Origin: Hyphomonadaceae bacterium
Lineage (GTDB): Bacteria > Pseudomonadota > Alphaproteobacteria > Caulobacterales > Aquidulcibacteraceae
NCBI GenBank assembly: GCA_019753105.1
Contig: JAIELJ010000011.1
Location: forward strand, 1 to 64,000
DNA length: 64,000 nucleotides
Reading direction: 5' to 3'
Both the position numbers and the translations under genes were made by a program. The first letter of the stretch is position 1. Each line of letters begins with the position of its first letter. Below the pieces are notes generated by a model. The model was not told the origin of the DNA and ran no database searches. It was given only the letters and a program-made list of their open reading frames with translations. Below, piece after piece: positions 16,060 to 24,595 of the stretch.

Positions 16060-16737
16060 ATGCGGAAAGTCATCGTCGCCGCCTTTCAATCGCTCGACGG
16101 CGTCATCCAGGCCCCCGGCGGCCCGAGCGAAGACCCGACCAAAGGCTTCCGGTTCGGCGGCTGGATCGTGCCGCTCATGGATGAAAGCGTCGGCGCCGAG
16201 ATCGGCGCGCTGTTCGGCGAACCCTACGATCTACTGCTTGGGCGCAAAACCTACGAGATTTTCGCCGCTCACTGGCCGTTCTATCCCGAGGGCGACGCCG
16301 ACGACGGCCTAATCGCCAAACAGTTCAACCAGATCACCAAGTACGTTTGCACCCGATCGGGCGACGTCGACACAAGCTGGAGGGACTCCGTCGTGCTGCG
16401 CGACGCCGCCAAGGATGTGGCGAAGCTGAAGCAAAGCGACGGGCCGAACCTTGTCACCCAAGGCAGCAGCGATCTGATCCAGACGCTCTTCGCCGCAGAC
16501 CTCGTCGATGAGATCCGAACGTTCACTTTTCCGGTGGTGCTCGGCAACGGCAAACGGCTCATCCAGGCCGGCGCACAGCCCAACACGTTTAAGCTGGTGA
16601 AGCACAACGTCGGCAGCTCGGGCTCAATTTCGGCGACCTATGAACGCGCCGGGCCGGTGCAATCGGGCGATTACGGATTGGTCGATCCCTCGCCGGCCGA
16701 AGCCAAGCGTCAGGAGCGGATGAAGCGCGAAGGCTAG
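16060..16737 (+). CDS. Dihydrofolate-reductase-like protein (RibD C-terminal fold)
   Basis: A 225-residue protein of the DHFR-like/RibD_C superfamily. It begins RKVIVAAFQSLDGVIQAPGG, and carries YDLLLGRKTYEIFAAHWP near residue 62 and VTQGSSDLIQTLFAADLVDEIRTFTFPVVLGNGKRL near residues 130-165, the pattern of stand-alone RibD_C reductases. These bind NADPH; most have no proven substrate and need not act on folate or riboflavin. AAGGAG lies 5-6 bases before ATG 16060, which fixes the start. The C-terminal 30 residues are charged and specific to this protein. No riboflavin genes are nearby. Confidence 0.82.
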   Translation: MRKVIVAAFQSLDGVIQAPGGPSEDPTKGFRFGGWIVPLMDESVGAEIGALFGEPYDLLLGRKTYEIFAAHWPFYPEGDADDGLIAKQFNQITKYVCTRSGDVDTSWRDSVVLRDAAKDVAKLKQSDGPNLVTQGSSDLIQTLFAADLVDEIRTFTFPVVLGNGKRLIQAGAQPNTFKLVKHNVGSSGSISATYERAGPVQSGDYGLVDPSPAEAKRQERMKREG

Positions 16738-16946
16738 AGCGTGAAGCTGGAGAGGCGGCGACCGACATCGGTCGCCGTCACCGACCAAGCATTCGAGACG
16801 CGCTCGACATTCGGTGCGACATGCTCGTCGTACTGGATCGACGCCATCGCCAGAACGACAAACGCGCCGCCTGCGAAGAACCGATACATGAGGTCCCAGC
16901 GATCGTTCACGTGTTGCTTCATCTCGGTCAAAGCAAATCCGAACAT
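16734..16946 (-). CDS. Small single-helix membrane protein
   Basis: A 70-residue hypothetical protein beginning MFGFALTEMKQHVNDRWD, with one membrane helix at about residues 20-38 (YRFFAGGAFVVLAMASI) and a polar C-terminus. AAGAAGG lies 8 bases upstream of ATG 16946, which favours this start over the in-frame start at 17030. It overlaps the end of the convergent reductase gene by four bases, as many gene pairs in this window do. Not a family I recognise. Confidence 0.5.
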   Translation of the reverse strand: MFGFALTEMKQHVNDRWDLMYRFFAGGAFVVLAMASIQYDEHVAPNVERVSNAWSVTATDVGRRLSSFTL

Positions 16947-17051
16947 GATGCGCGCCTTCTTAGCTAAAGCGCGTTCATATTTGCGCTCTAAACGTAAACA
17001 AGCGCTCACCAAGCGGTTAACAGCAAGCACGCACTGCAGACGAATTGCAGT

Positions 17052-17396
17052 TCAATCGTAGCGGATGAAGAAGCGCTTCTTCATGGGCGCGAGAACGCGC
17101 CAAATGCCTTTGAAACCGGGCTCAATCACAAAACTGTCGCCAGCTTTGTAACGCTGCGCGTCGCCGTGATCGGGAACAAGCTCGCACATGCCTTCGAGCA
17201 CATGGCAAAACTCATACTCTTCATATTCGACACGCCAGGCACCGATGTCCGCCGACCACTCGCCCGCATAGCTCTTGCAATCGCGCTCATAATCAAGCCG
17301 CGTCGTCGCCACCGGCGCGCCCTCAACGAGCCGATCTGCGGCAATCGGCGCCGTCTCCGTTGCGCCCTCACCACGCACGGCATGCAGTTTGGTCAC
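17052..17396 (-). CDS. Cupin-domain protein
   Basis: A 114-residue single-domain cupin. The sequence GAWRVEYEEYEFCHVLEGMCELVPDHG (split over two strands) followed by YKAGDSFVIEPGFKGIWRVL matches the small cupins of the DUF861/ureidoglycine-aminohydrolase-like group, in which EYEFCHVLEG holds the metal-ligand positions. An enzymatic or binding role is possible; no purine-catabolism genes are nearby. The start codon overlaps the stop of the upstream TetR-like gene in an ATGA, so the two are coupled. Confidence 0.82.
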   Translation of the reverse strand: MTKLHAVRGEGATETAPIAADRLVEGAPVATTRLDYERDCKSYAGEWSADIGAWRVEYEEYEFCHVLEGMCELVPDHGDAQRYKAGDSFVIEPGFKGIWRVLAPMKKRFFIRYD

Positions 17397-18007
17397 GATA
17401 CGCTGCTCGCCTCGTCGGATTTCGGCCTCGCTTCGAAACCAGCCCAGCGGCCGAACATTTCTTCGGCGCGGCGCAGGTTCTTATCGAGCGACGCCATCGT
17501 CTTGTTAAAGTCGCCAGCGTCGTCACCACGCCAAGCCATCCGCGCTTGCCCGATAATGACGCCCAAGCCCTGAGCGCGCGCCTGGCCGGTCATGCCATCC
17601 GCTTCCAGGCCAGAGAGCGCCAGCACCCAGCGGGCGCAGCGAACATGGCGCTGGTGCGCCGCGGCCATCAAGGTCGGATCGCGGTCGGCGCCGACTTCCA
17701 TCGCCACGACGGCCGCCCGGTGCGGCTCCATCGCTTCGAAGCGGCGCATGATCAGCTCGAACAGCCGGTCTCGAACGCTTTGCGCCGGATCGAGCGCTTC
17801 AAGATTGTCGCCGATGGCGCGGTCGAATGCCTCCTCGACGCAATCGACCGCCTCGCCGAGCGAGGCGCCATAGAAATCTGAGATCGGCCGCGCCGCCGTA
17901 TCGGCGAGCTTCAGCAGCGTCACTTCGCGCCAAGGCATCGATGACGCCAGGGTGAGTGCGGCGCGCGCCAAATCGCGGCGAACCGCGGAGTCCAAAGTCG
18001 TGCTCAT
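17393..18007 (-). CDS. TetR-like regulator with divergent HTH
   Basis: A 204-residue protein with TetR-like organisation: an N-terminal helical segment DLARAALTLASSMPWREVTLLKLADTA, then PISDFYGASLGEAVDCVEEAFDRAI in place of the usual recognition helix and YxxFxxKE motif. The HTH is recognisable but has drifted, including a PISDFYG where most members have a turn plus YYHF. The rest is all-helical and typical of ligand-binding domains. It is coupled to the cupin gene through an ATGA overlap, so it may act with or on the cupin. DNA binding is inferred only from the fold resemblance. Confidence 0.65.
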   Translation of the reverse strand: MSTTLDSAVRRDLARAALTLASSMPWREVTLLKLADTAARPISDFYGASLGEAVDCVEEAFDRAIGDNLEALDPAQSVRDRLFELIMRRFEAMEPHRAAVVAMEVGADRDPTLMAAAHQRHVRCARWVLALSGLEADGMTGQARAQGLGVIIGQARMAWRGDDAGDFNKTMASLDKNLRRAEEMFGRWAGFEARPKSDEASSVS

Positions 18008-18020
18008 GAAAAGAGATCAA

Positions 18021-18038
18021 GCCCCGGCCAGCGGGGGC
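18021..18038 (-). terminator. Candidate terminator hairpin after proC
   Basis: Read on the minus strand, GCCCC and GGGGC arms flank a short GC-rich loop and are followed by TTGATCTCTTTT. It lies between the proC stop (18048) and the TetR-like start (18007). The tail is T-rich but interrupted. Confidence 0.4.
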
Positions 18039-18047
18039 GTCAAGCGC

Positions 18048-18869
18048 TCAACGCTTGCCGAGATCGCGCGAGCGCTGCGCGGCGGCGGAAACCGCCCGCC
18101 GGAGCAAGGGCGCAAGCCCATCGGCGCTGGTCAATACGTCCAGCGCGGCCTCGGTGGTTCCGCCTGGCGAGGTCACCTGCTTGCGCAGCGCGCCGGGTGT
18201 TTCGCCGGTCTCGAGCATCAGCGCACCCGCCCCCGCCACAGTCTGGCTTGCGAGACGCATGGCTGTCTCTTTATCCAAGCCTTCCTGCTCCGCCGCCGCG
18301 GCCAGCACTTCGGCCAGCAGAAAAACATAGGCAGGGCCAGAGCCGGAAACGGCGGTGACCACGTCCATCAGCCGCTCAGCGCTGAGCGCCTCTACTGTTC
18401 CCAATGGCTCCAGCAATTGCTCGATGAGCGCGCGGTCTTCGGCTGTGCATGCCGGCGATGCGACATAGGCCGTCACGCCTCTTCCGATCCGCGCCGGCGT
18501 GTTCGGCATGCTGCGAATTACACGCTGGGCGCCAAGCGCGTTTGAGAGCGCTTCCATTGGAATGCCGGCCATCACCGAAAGCACGCGCGTATCGGGGCCG
18601 ACAAAGCCGCGCGCCGTTTCCGCCGCCTGCAAAAACGCCTGCGGCTTCACCGCAAGCACAAGCACATCCACGGGGCCGGGATCGGGCGGGTTGAGAATGG
18701 CGCCGGCGCTTTCCAACTCTTGCGCCAGCACGGGATCGAAGTTTGGTTCGACGACGGTCAGCGTCAGTCCGCCGCCTTTACGCACTGCCCCAATCCAGCC
18801 GCGCACAAGCGCACCGCCAAGTGCGCCCGCGCCGACCAGAGCTATCGAGGGTGCATCAAGGCCGCTCAC
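18048..18869 (-). CDS. proC: Pyrroline-5-carboxylate reductase
   Basis: A 273-residue NAD(P)H-dependent enzyme for the last step of proline synthesis. The Rossmann motif ALVGAGALGGALVRGW is at residues 10-25, VLAVKPQ near residue 72, RSMPNTPARIGRG near 118, and the C-terminal signature runs from VSGSGPAYVFLLAEVL to SPGGTTEAAL near residue 235, where P5C binds. Length and order are normal for ProC. Its ATG overlaps the TGA of the upstream YbjN gene, so both are co-translated from one message. Confidence 0.94.
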   Translation of the reverse strand: MSGLDAPSIALVGAGALGGALVRGWIGAVRKGGGLTLTVVEPNFDPVLAQELESAGAILNPPDPGPVDVLVLAVKPQAFLQAAETARGFVGPDTRVLSVMAGIPMEALSNALGAQRVIRSMPNTPARIGRGVTAYVASPACTAEDRALIEQLLEPLGTVEALSAERLMDVVTAVSGSGPAYVFLLAEVLAAAAEQEGLDKETAMRLASQTVAGAGALMLETGETPGALRKQVTSPGGTTEAALDVLTSADGLAPLLRRAVSAAAQRSRDLGKR

Positions 18870-19372
18870 GCTTCTCCGCAGGTTTCAAACATCGCCACTT
18901 GTGAGGCGCTTTCGGCGTCCATGCCGCCGAGAATAAGGAAGTGGAAGGCTGGCTGGAAGCGCTCAGCTGCATCCATGCCCGCCGCCAACATCGCCTGCAC
19001 TTCGCCGACTGAAATGTCGTCGCGGCCAATCATCGGCATGGCGTGGCGGAAAATGATGGTGCCGTCGTCGGACCAGACATCGAAATGGCCGAGCCAGAGA
19101 TTTTCGTTGATCAGGCTGGCAAGCTTCACCGCCTGCTCGCGGCGCGAGACCGGCGCCTGGATGTCGAAGCCCAGCGTGAAGAGAAGTGCGGGGAGTTCTT
19201 CGCGGTAACTGAAATAGCCTACCGTCTCGCCGGTCGAGCATTTGAAGCTGAAGTGCAGGTCGCCGTCCTCGGCGCGCTCACACTTGAAGCGATCGTCGGA
19301 CTCGATCACGGACTCCACAGTGTCGAGCGGGTCAGCGACAGTTTCGACTTCATCGTCGAGATAGAGATCCAT
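18866..19372 (-). CDS. YbjN-domain protein
   Basis: A 168-residue protein of the YbjN family. The fold resembles secretion chaperones; the domain covers most of the length, with DGDLHFSFKCSTGETVGYFSYREELPALLF near residues 45-75 and LINENLWLGHFDVWSDDGTIIFRH near residues 90-115. In E. coli YbjN affects motility and stress responses, but the molecular role is unclear. ATG 19372 is chosen because AAGGGG lies 6 bases upstream; the open frame above it is low-complexity. Coupled to proC by an ATGA overlap, an arrangement I recall from other Caulobacterales. Confidence 0.82.
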   Translation of the reverse strand: MDLYLDDEVETVADPLDTVESVIESDDRFKCERAEDGDLHFSFKCSTGETVGYFSYREELPALLFTLGFDIQAPVSRREQAVKLASLINENLWLGHFDVWSDDGTIIFRHAMPMIGRDDISVGEVQAMLAAGMDAAERFQPAFHFLILGGMDAESASQVAMFETCGEA

Positions 19373-19566
19373 GAGCATCCCCTTCAGCTCAAAGCAGGCC
19401 GAAGCCCAGCCATTCGATCTCTTCGCCTTGGGCGCTTCTAAGTAGAGCGCTCGAATCAAGCCCCGGCGACTAGAAGAGCGCCCGGCTCCTTGCCTGAATC
19501 TTAACGCGCGCACGAACATGGCCTCACGGCCGGTAACTTCACGCGGCTGTCACGGGGGTTGGGCCC

Positions 19567-19821
19567 TCAGGCCCGATCTTTGAGCAACGCTTCCAGGGCC
19601 GCGACCCGCTCTTTCAGGGCCTCCGCCTCGGCGCGGGCGTCGGTGGCGACCTGCTTCATGGCCTCAAATTCATCCCGGCCCACGAGGTCCATTTCGGCCA
19701 CGAAGCGATCCGCTTGGGCGCGCATGAAGCTCTTGGCCTCGGCGTTCGCGCCCTGGGCCATGCCCATCGCGCCAGTCATGAGTTTCGCCAGATCGTCGAA
19801 GACGGAGCTTTGCGTTTGCAT
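19567..19821 (-). CDS. ubiK: UbiK/BMFP-type accessory factor
   Basis: An 84-residue protein: an amphipathic N-terminus (SSVFDDLAKLMTGAMGMAQG) followed by a long coiled coil that starts at the DLVGRDEFEAMKQVATDARAE signature and ends in a short charged tail. This is the BMFP/UbiK family. UbiK trimers associate with membranes and with UbiJ to support ubiquinone biosynthesis. The gene is single on the minus strand, head-to-head with lgt. Another possible ubiquinone factor, an ABC1/UbiB-type kinase, lies at 49834. Confidence 0.82.
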   Translation of the reverse strand: MQTQSSVFDDLAKLMTGAMGMAQGANAEAKSFMRAQADRFVAEMDLVGRDEFEAMKQVATDARAEAEALKERVAALEALLKDRA

Positions 19822-19901
19822 GTAGATCGTTCCTCATCCGGTGTTTATGAAGCGCCCGGACGCCGCGCAATGCGGCTTATCAGCTACTTAGGCAGGCCGG
19901 C

Positions 19902-20942
19902 GTGATCCTAGAAGCCATCCAATTCCCCAATATCGACCCGGCGGCGCTGACCATTCCCGCCATCGCCGGCATCGGGCCGTTCTATCTGCGCTGGTATGCG
20001 CTCGCCTATATTGCCGGCCTAGTCCTCGGCTGGCGCTTTATGGTGTGGCTTGTGCGCCGCGATCAGCTCTGGGCGCCGGGCAAGCCTTCGATGTCGGCCC
20101 CGCAAGTCGACGACTTTCTATTCTGGGCGACGCTTGGCGTCATCCTCGGCGGCCGCCTCGGCTACGTGCTCTTCTATAAACCGGATATGATCTGGAACGC
20201 GCCGCTTGAGATCCTGCAGATATGGCAGGGCGGCATGAGCTTCCACGGCGGCTTGATCGGCGTTGCGGTAGCGGCCTGGTGGTTCAGCCGTCAGACGCAC
20301 GTCAACGAAGAACAATTCGCAGCACTCGCTAAGAAACATGTCGTCGCCGAACCGCCAGCGGCGCAGCGCAATGAATACATGCGCGTCAGCGGCCTTGGCT
20401 GGATGAAGAAGAAAGACGCCGAAGACGCGCGCACGAAAGCCAAGACCGATAAAGTCGATCTTCTGCGCCTCGGCGATCTCGCGGCAGCGGCTGCGCCGAT
20501 CGGGCTTTTCTTTGGGCGAATCGCCAACTTCATCAATGGCGAACTCTGGGGGCGCGTCACCGATGGTCCGTTCGGCGTGGTGTTTTGCAACGAGCGCTTG
20601 CTCATGCAAGGCGGCGGCATTTGCGCGGCAGGCTTAAGCCCGCGTCATCCGAGCCAACTCTATGAGGCCGCGCTCGAGGGCCTCGTGCTGTTCGTGATTA
20701 TCACAGTGGCGACGCTACGCTTTGACAGCTTGCGCCGGCCTGGCCTCAACACCGGGCTTTTCTTGGTGTTCTACGGCCTCTTCCGCGCGATCCTCGAAAC
20801 CGTGCGCGAGCCTGATCTGCACATGCCGGAAGCGCTGCGCGGCGTCGTCACGATGGGCATGCTGCTCTCGATTCCGATGATCATCGCCGGCGCCTGGCTC
20901 ATCAACCGCGCGCTGAAGCAACCGAAGCTGGCTGTGGCGTGA
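19902..20942 (+). CDS. lgt: Prolipoprotein diacylglyceryl transferase with long cytoplasmic insert
   Basis: A 346-residue integral membrane enzyme that attaches diacylglycerol to the lipobox Cys of prolipoproteins. Family motifs are YLRWYALAYIAGL near residue 28, LGGRLGYVLFY near 82, GGMSFHGGLIGV near 112, and the signature FFGRIANFINGELWGR near 208. About 50 extra, Lys/Asp/Glu-rich residues (about 131-184) sit between the HGGL helix and the next helix, making it longer than most Lgt proteins. It starts with GTG at 19902 behind a GGCAGG. The MidA-like gene overlaps its end by four bases, starting an envelope-linked operon with pgeF and a dipeptidase. Confidence 0.93.
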   Translation: MILEAIQFPNIDPAALTIPAIAGIGPFYLRWYALAYIAGLVLGWRFMVWLVRRDQLWAPGKPSMSAPQVDDFLFWATLGVILGGRLGYVLFYKPDMIWNAPLEILQIWQGGMSFHGGLIGVAVAAWWFSRQTHVNEEQFAALAKKHVVAEPPAAQRNEYMRVSGLGWMKKKDAEDARTKAKTDKVDLLRLGDLAAAAAPIGLFFGRIANFINGELWGRVTDGPFGVVFCNERLLMQGGGICAAGLSPRHPSQLYEAALEGLVLFVIITVATLRFDSLRRPGLNTGLFLVFYGLFRAILETVREPDLHMPEALRGVVTMGMLLSIPMIIAGAWLINRALKQPKLAVA

Positions 20943-21985
20943 GCCTCAAAGCGCGCTTGATCGAGCACATCAAAGAGAACGGCCCGATGACGGTGGCCGA
21001 ATATATGGGCGCGTGTCTCTACGATCCGCAGGAGGGATACTACGCCACGCGCCCAAGCATCGGCGGAGCGAGCGCGGACTTCCTCACCGCGCCCGAAGCC
21101 AGCCAGATGTTCGGCGAACTCATCGGACTTTGGTGCGCGCATGAGTGGGATGTGCTGGGCCAGCCTGCGTTCAATCTGATTGAACTCGGCCCCGGACGCG
21201 GCGTGCTGATGCAAGACATGCTGCGCGCAACGCAACGGATCGAAGGCTTCCGCGACGCCGCGAGCGTGATCTTCATCGAAACCAGCGCCCCGCTACGCGA
21301 AGAACAAGCAGAGCGCGTTGCGGATGCTGAATGGGGCATGCGGTTGGAAGACGCGCCGCCAGGCCCTTCGCTCATCGTCGCCAACGAGTTTCTGGATTGC
21401 TTTCCGATCCGGCAGTTCTTCCGCGGCGAAGACGGCTGGCACGAAAAACTCGTCGGCATCGACGAAGCTGATCAGCTGATGTTTGGCCTAAGCGCTGCAC
21501 TCCCCGCGCCCGAAAGCGACGACGAAATCGGCGTTGTCCGCGAGATCGCGCCAGCGCTTGAGAGTTTCATGTACGAGATCGAACGCCGCCTGCATGAATC
21601 GCCCGGGCGGGCGCTTTTCATAGATTACGGCTACATTCGCCCCGAGGGCGCCGACACGCTGCAGGCATTGCAGAACCACACCAAAGTCGATGCGATCGAG
21701 TCTCCCGGCGAGGCTGATCTCACCGCGCACGTCGATTTCGCACGCGTCGCGCAGCTGGCGGACGCAGCGGGCCTTCAGGTGCACGGACCGATGACACAAG
21801 GCGATTTTCTGCGGACACTCGGCCTTGAGATGCGCGCCGAGGCACTCGCCAACGCCAACCCGGAACACGCTGAACGCCTTGCGCGCGAAGTGAAACGCTT
21901 GAGCGATGCGAGCGAGATGGGCGCCCTTTTCAAAGTGATCTGCATTTCGAGCCCCGGTCTTCCGGCGCCGGCTGGCTTTGAGTGA
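20939..21985 (+). CDS. MidA/NDUFAF7-like SAM-dependent methyltransferase
   Basis: A 348-residue protein of the DUF185 methyltransferase family. The N-terminus IKENGPMTVAEYMGACLYDPQEGYYA and the SAM-binding FNLIELGPGRGVLMQDML near residue 80 are diagnostic, as are VANEFLDCFPIRQF near 147 and FIDYGY near 222. In mitochondria the relative NDUFAF7/MidA dimethylates an arginine of a complex I subunit; bacterial members probably modify a protein arginine too. It starts with a GTG that overlaps the lgt stop and ends inside the pgeF start, so translation is coupled through three genes. Confidence 0.88.
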   Translation: MSLKARLIEHIKENGPMTVAEYMGACLYDPQEGYYATRPSIGGASADFLTAPEASQMFGELIGLWCAHEWDVLGQPAFNLIELGPGRGVLMQDMLRATQRIEGFRDAASVIFIETSAPLREEQAERVADAEWGMRLEDAPPGPSLIVANEFLDCFPIRQFFRGEDGWHEKLVGIDEADQLMFGLSAALPAPESDDEIGVVREIAPALESFMYEIERRLHESPGRALFIDYGYIRPEGADTLQALQNHTKVDAIESPGEADLTAHVDFARVAQLADAAGLQVHGPMTQGDFLRTLGLEMRAEALANANPEHAERLAREVKRLSDASEMGALFKVICISSPGLPAPAGFE

Positions 21986-22739
21986 GCCGCCCGCCCCAGC
22001 GTTTGTCGCGTCCAATCTGGGCGGCGCGCGTCACGGCTTCTTCGGCCGCCAAGGCGGGGTCTCGACCGGCATCTACGCCACGCTCAATGCAGGCACGGGC
22101 TCGAACGACGACGCGGACGCCGTTCTCGAGAACCGGGCGCGGATTGCTACGGCGATGAAAGTTGCGCCGACGCACTTGATCGGCGTCCACCAAGTCCACT
22201 CGCCAACCGCGGTGTTCGTGGACGCACCTTGGAGCGGCGAGCGCCCGCAGGCCGATGCGCTAGTGACGAAAACACCCGGCCTCGCCATCTCCATTCTCAT
22301 TGCGGACTGCGCGCCAGTTCTACTCATCGACCGCGACGCGGGCGTCATCGGCGCGGCGCATGCAGGTTGGAAAGGCGCTATCGGCGGCGTGCTGGAGAGC
22401 ACCGTAGCGCTCATGCGCGAGCATGGCGCCACTGACATTCGCGCCGCCATCGGCCCGTGCATCCATCAGCGCTCTTACGAAGTCGGCCCGGAATTCCATG
22501 AACGGTTCGTCAGCGAAAGCGCCGATTACGACCGCTTCTTCGCCAACGGCGCATCTGGCAAGTTTCATTTCGACCTGCCCGGCTTTTGCGCATCGCGGCT
22601 CGCGCATGCGGGTGTAAGCAACATCGAAATCGCACCGCTCGACACGTATGCCGAAGAAGTGTTGCTGTTCAGTCATCGCCGCAGCGTCCATCGAAGCGAA
22701 GATGGTTATGGCCGGAATTGCGCCGCCATTGCGTTGTAG
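21978..22739 (+). CDS. pgeF: Peptidoglycan editing factor PgeF (YfiH, laccase-domain)
   Basis: A 253-residue member of the multi-copper polyphenol oxidoreductase-like family. The metal-binding residues are visible: His in GVHQVHS near residue 74, Cys in ADCAPVLL near 114 and His in AAHAGWKGAIGG near 130. E. coli PgeF removes L-Ser-containing muropeptide errors from peptidoglycan precursors. The start must be TTG at 21978, overlapping the previous stop by eight bases; the next in-frame start would delete a conserved strand. It lies in a chain with lgt and a VanX-like dipeptidase, which suits a cell-wall role. Confidence 0.9.
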   Translation: MSEPPAPAFVASNLGGARHGFFGRQGGVSTGIYATLNAGTGSNDDADAVLENRARIATAMKVAPTHLIGVHQVHSPTAVFVDAPWSGERPQADALVTKTPGLAISILIADCAPVLLIDRDAGVIGAAHAGWKGAIGGVLESTVALMREHGATDIRAAIGPCIHQRSYEVGPEFHERFVSESADYDRFFANGASGKFHFDLPGFCASRLAHAGVSNIEIAPLDTYAEEVLLFSHRRSVHRSEDGYGRNCAAIAL

Positions 22740-22748
22740 AGCGCGAGC

Positions 22749-23522
22749 ATGACTGTCTTCGGTGCTCTCCAAGCTCTTCGCGACAAGCCCATCCCATCGC
22801 CACGGCCCAAGAGCGGCTATCGGGACGTACCGATCGCGTTCGGCGGTATCGCCAACGCAGAGGCGCTTGTACGCGCGAGCGACTACGGACTCGCCGGCGA
22901 GAATTTTTACGCGAGCGAACGTAACCCGCCCTATTATCATCGCATCCCTGGCAGCATTGACGCGATCGTCATGCGCGAAGGTGCGGCGCGACGCCTGCGC
23001 GACGTGAACGCACAGCTCGCGGAAGCCAATCTCGAACTCTTCATCTTCGATGCGTGGCGCCCGCAAGCGGTGCAGATTTACTTTCACGACAAATGGCTGC
23101 CGGCCGAATTGAAGCGCCGAGATCCGAGCCTGAGTGGCGAAGCATTGCTGACGGAAGTCGAAACCTATTGGGCCGCACCTAGCGACGGCGCTGACGCGCC
23201 CTCGCCGCACTCGACCGGCGGTGCGATTGATCTGACCATACGCTGGCGCGGGGCCGAGCATCTCTGGATGGGCTCGCTCTTCGATGACGCATCCACGCTC
23301 GCCCACACCGCCCATTTCGAAGACGCCGCCACGGACGCCGCGTTCAGCTTCTCCAACGAGGAAGCGCGCGCCAATCGGCGGTTACTTTACTGGCTTATGC
23401 GCGAGGCCGGTTTCGCCTCCAATCCGACCGAATGGTGGCACTTCAGCTATGGCGACCAGATGTGGGCGCAAGCGACCGGCGCCCCTGCCGCGCTCTATGC
23501 CGGCGCGGAATTCACCGATTAG
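22749..23522 (+). CDS. VanX-like D-alanyl-D-alanine dipeptidase (M15D)
   Basis: A 257-residue zinc peptidase of family M15D. The zinc ligands are in SPHSTGGAIDL near residue 153 (S-x-H-x-x-G-x-x-x-D) and the final EWWHFSYG near residue 227, where Glu is the catalytic base; FDAWRPQAVQ near 98 supplies the substrate Arg. These enzymes split D-Ala-D-Ala, and outside vancomycin-resistant bacteria they act in wall recycling. No vanH or vanA genes are present, so resistance is not implied. No signal peptide is seen, pointing to a cytoplasmic enzyme. The gene follows pgeF by nine bases. Confidence 0.88.
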   Translation: MTVFGALQALRDKPIPSPRPKSGYRDVPIAFGGIANAEALVRASDYGLAGENFYASERNPPYYHRIPGSIDAIVMREGAARRLRDVNAQLAEANLELFIFDAWRPQAVQIYFHDKWLPAELKRRDPSLSGEALLTEVETYWAAPSDGADAPSPHSTGGAIDLTIRWRGAEHLWMGSLFDDASTLAHTAHFEDAATDAAFSFSNEEARANRRLLYWLMREAGFASNPTEWWHFSYGDQMWAQATGAPAALYAGAEFTD

Positions 23523-23658
23523 ACCGTGTCGCAACCGCGACAAACCAGACACAGCCGCGATCTCAGCCGTCATAAAAGTGCAGCAGAGCCTTCCGCGCGC
23601 GCCGAGTCGCTCCTAGACACGGAGCGCGTTAAGAGGATCGCGACGGGGCCCGCCTTCC

Positions 23659-24594
23659 ATGAAATTGTTGTCCGCCAATTCGAACCAAGCGCTTTCGAAA
23701 GAAATCGCTGACCATTTGAACACACCGCTCGCGAAGGCGGAGTTTCAGCGCTTCAAGGACAACGAGATTTTCGTCGAGATACAGGAGAACGTCCGCGGTG
23801 AGGACGTGTTCTTCATCCAGTCAACGTCCTATCCCGCCAACGACCATTTGATGGAATTGCTGATCGGAATCGATGCTCTCCGCCGCGCTTCCGCGCGCCG
23901 CATCACGGCAGTCATCCCCTATTACGGCTACGGTCGTCAGGATCGCAAAGTTGGCGGCCGCACGCCGATCTCGGCGAAGCTCGTGGCGAACCTCATAACA
24001 ACTGCCGGCGCCGATCGCGTGCTCACGCTCGAACTGCACGCTGGCCAGATCCAGGGCTTCTTCGACATCCCAACCGACAACCTTTTTTCGACGCCCGTGT
24101 TGGAGCGCGACATCCGCGCTCACTACAAAGACGCGACGAAGCTGATGATCGTCTCGCCGGACGTCGGCGGTGTTGTCCGCGCACGCGCTCTGGCGAACCG
24201 CCTCGGCGCCGATCTTGCCATCGTCGATAAGCGCCGCGAGAAGGCCGGCGTCAGCGAGGTCATGCACATTATCGGCGATGTCGCCGGACGCGATTGCATC
24301 ATGATCGACGACATTGTCGATAGCGGCGGCACGCTCTGCAACGCCGCCGACGCCTTGGTTGCAGAAGGCGCGACATCCGTTTCAGCCTACATCACCCACG
24401 GCGTGCTTTCCGATGGCGCAGCGGCGCGCATCGAGAAAAGCAAGCTGAAGGAAATGGTCGTCACCAACTCGATCGACCCCAATCACCACAAGGCGCCCTG
24501 CAAGAAAGTGCGCGTCGTCTCGATCGCCGAACTGATGGGTGACGCGATCTGGCGCATCGCCAACGAACAGAGCGTTTCCAGCCTGTTCGAATAA
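23659..24594 (+). CDS. prs: Ribose-phosphate pyrophosphokinase
   Basis: A 311-residue class I PRPP synthase making 5-phosphoribosyl-diphosphate from ribose 5-phosphate and ATP for nucleotide, His and Trp synthesis. Key segments are the flexible-loop/ATP region [21 protein letters not shown] near residue 93, the metal-binding [15 protein letters not shown] near 125, and the PRPP-binding loop [13 protein letters not shown] near 215. Full length and complete. It is preceded by 136 non-coding bases and stops one base short of the convergent kinase gene. The start ATG at 23659 lacks a strong ribosome binding site; AAGAGG lies about 25 bases upstream. Confidence 0.95.
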   Translation: MKLLSANSNQALSKEIADHLNTPLAKAEFQRFKDNEIFVEIQENVRGEDVFFIQSTSYPANDHLMELLIGIDALRRASARRITAVIPYYGYGRQDRKVGGRTPISAKLVANLITTAGADRVLTLELHAGQIQGFFDIPTDNLFSTPVLERDIRAHYKDATKLMIVSPDVGGVVRARALANRLGADLAIVDKRREKAGVSEVMHIIGDVAGRDCIMIDDIVDSGGTLCNAADALVAEGATSVSAYITHGVLSDGAAARIEKSKLKEMVVTNSIDPNHHKAPCKKVRVVSIAELMGDAIWRIANEQSVSSLFE

Positions 24595-24595
24595 G

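Noticed and set aside
22749-23522. Possible vancomycin-resistance system because of the VanX-like gene
   Set aside because: No vanH, vanA, vanR or vanS homologue nearby; VanX-like dipeptidases occur widely in wall recycling.
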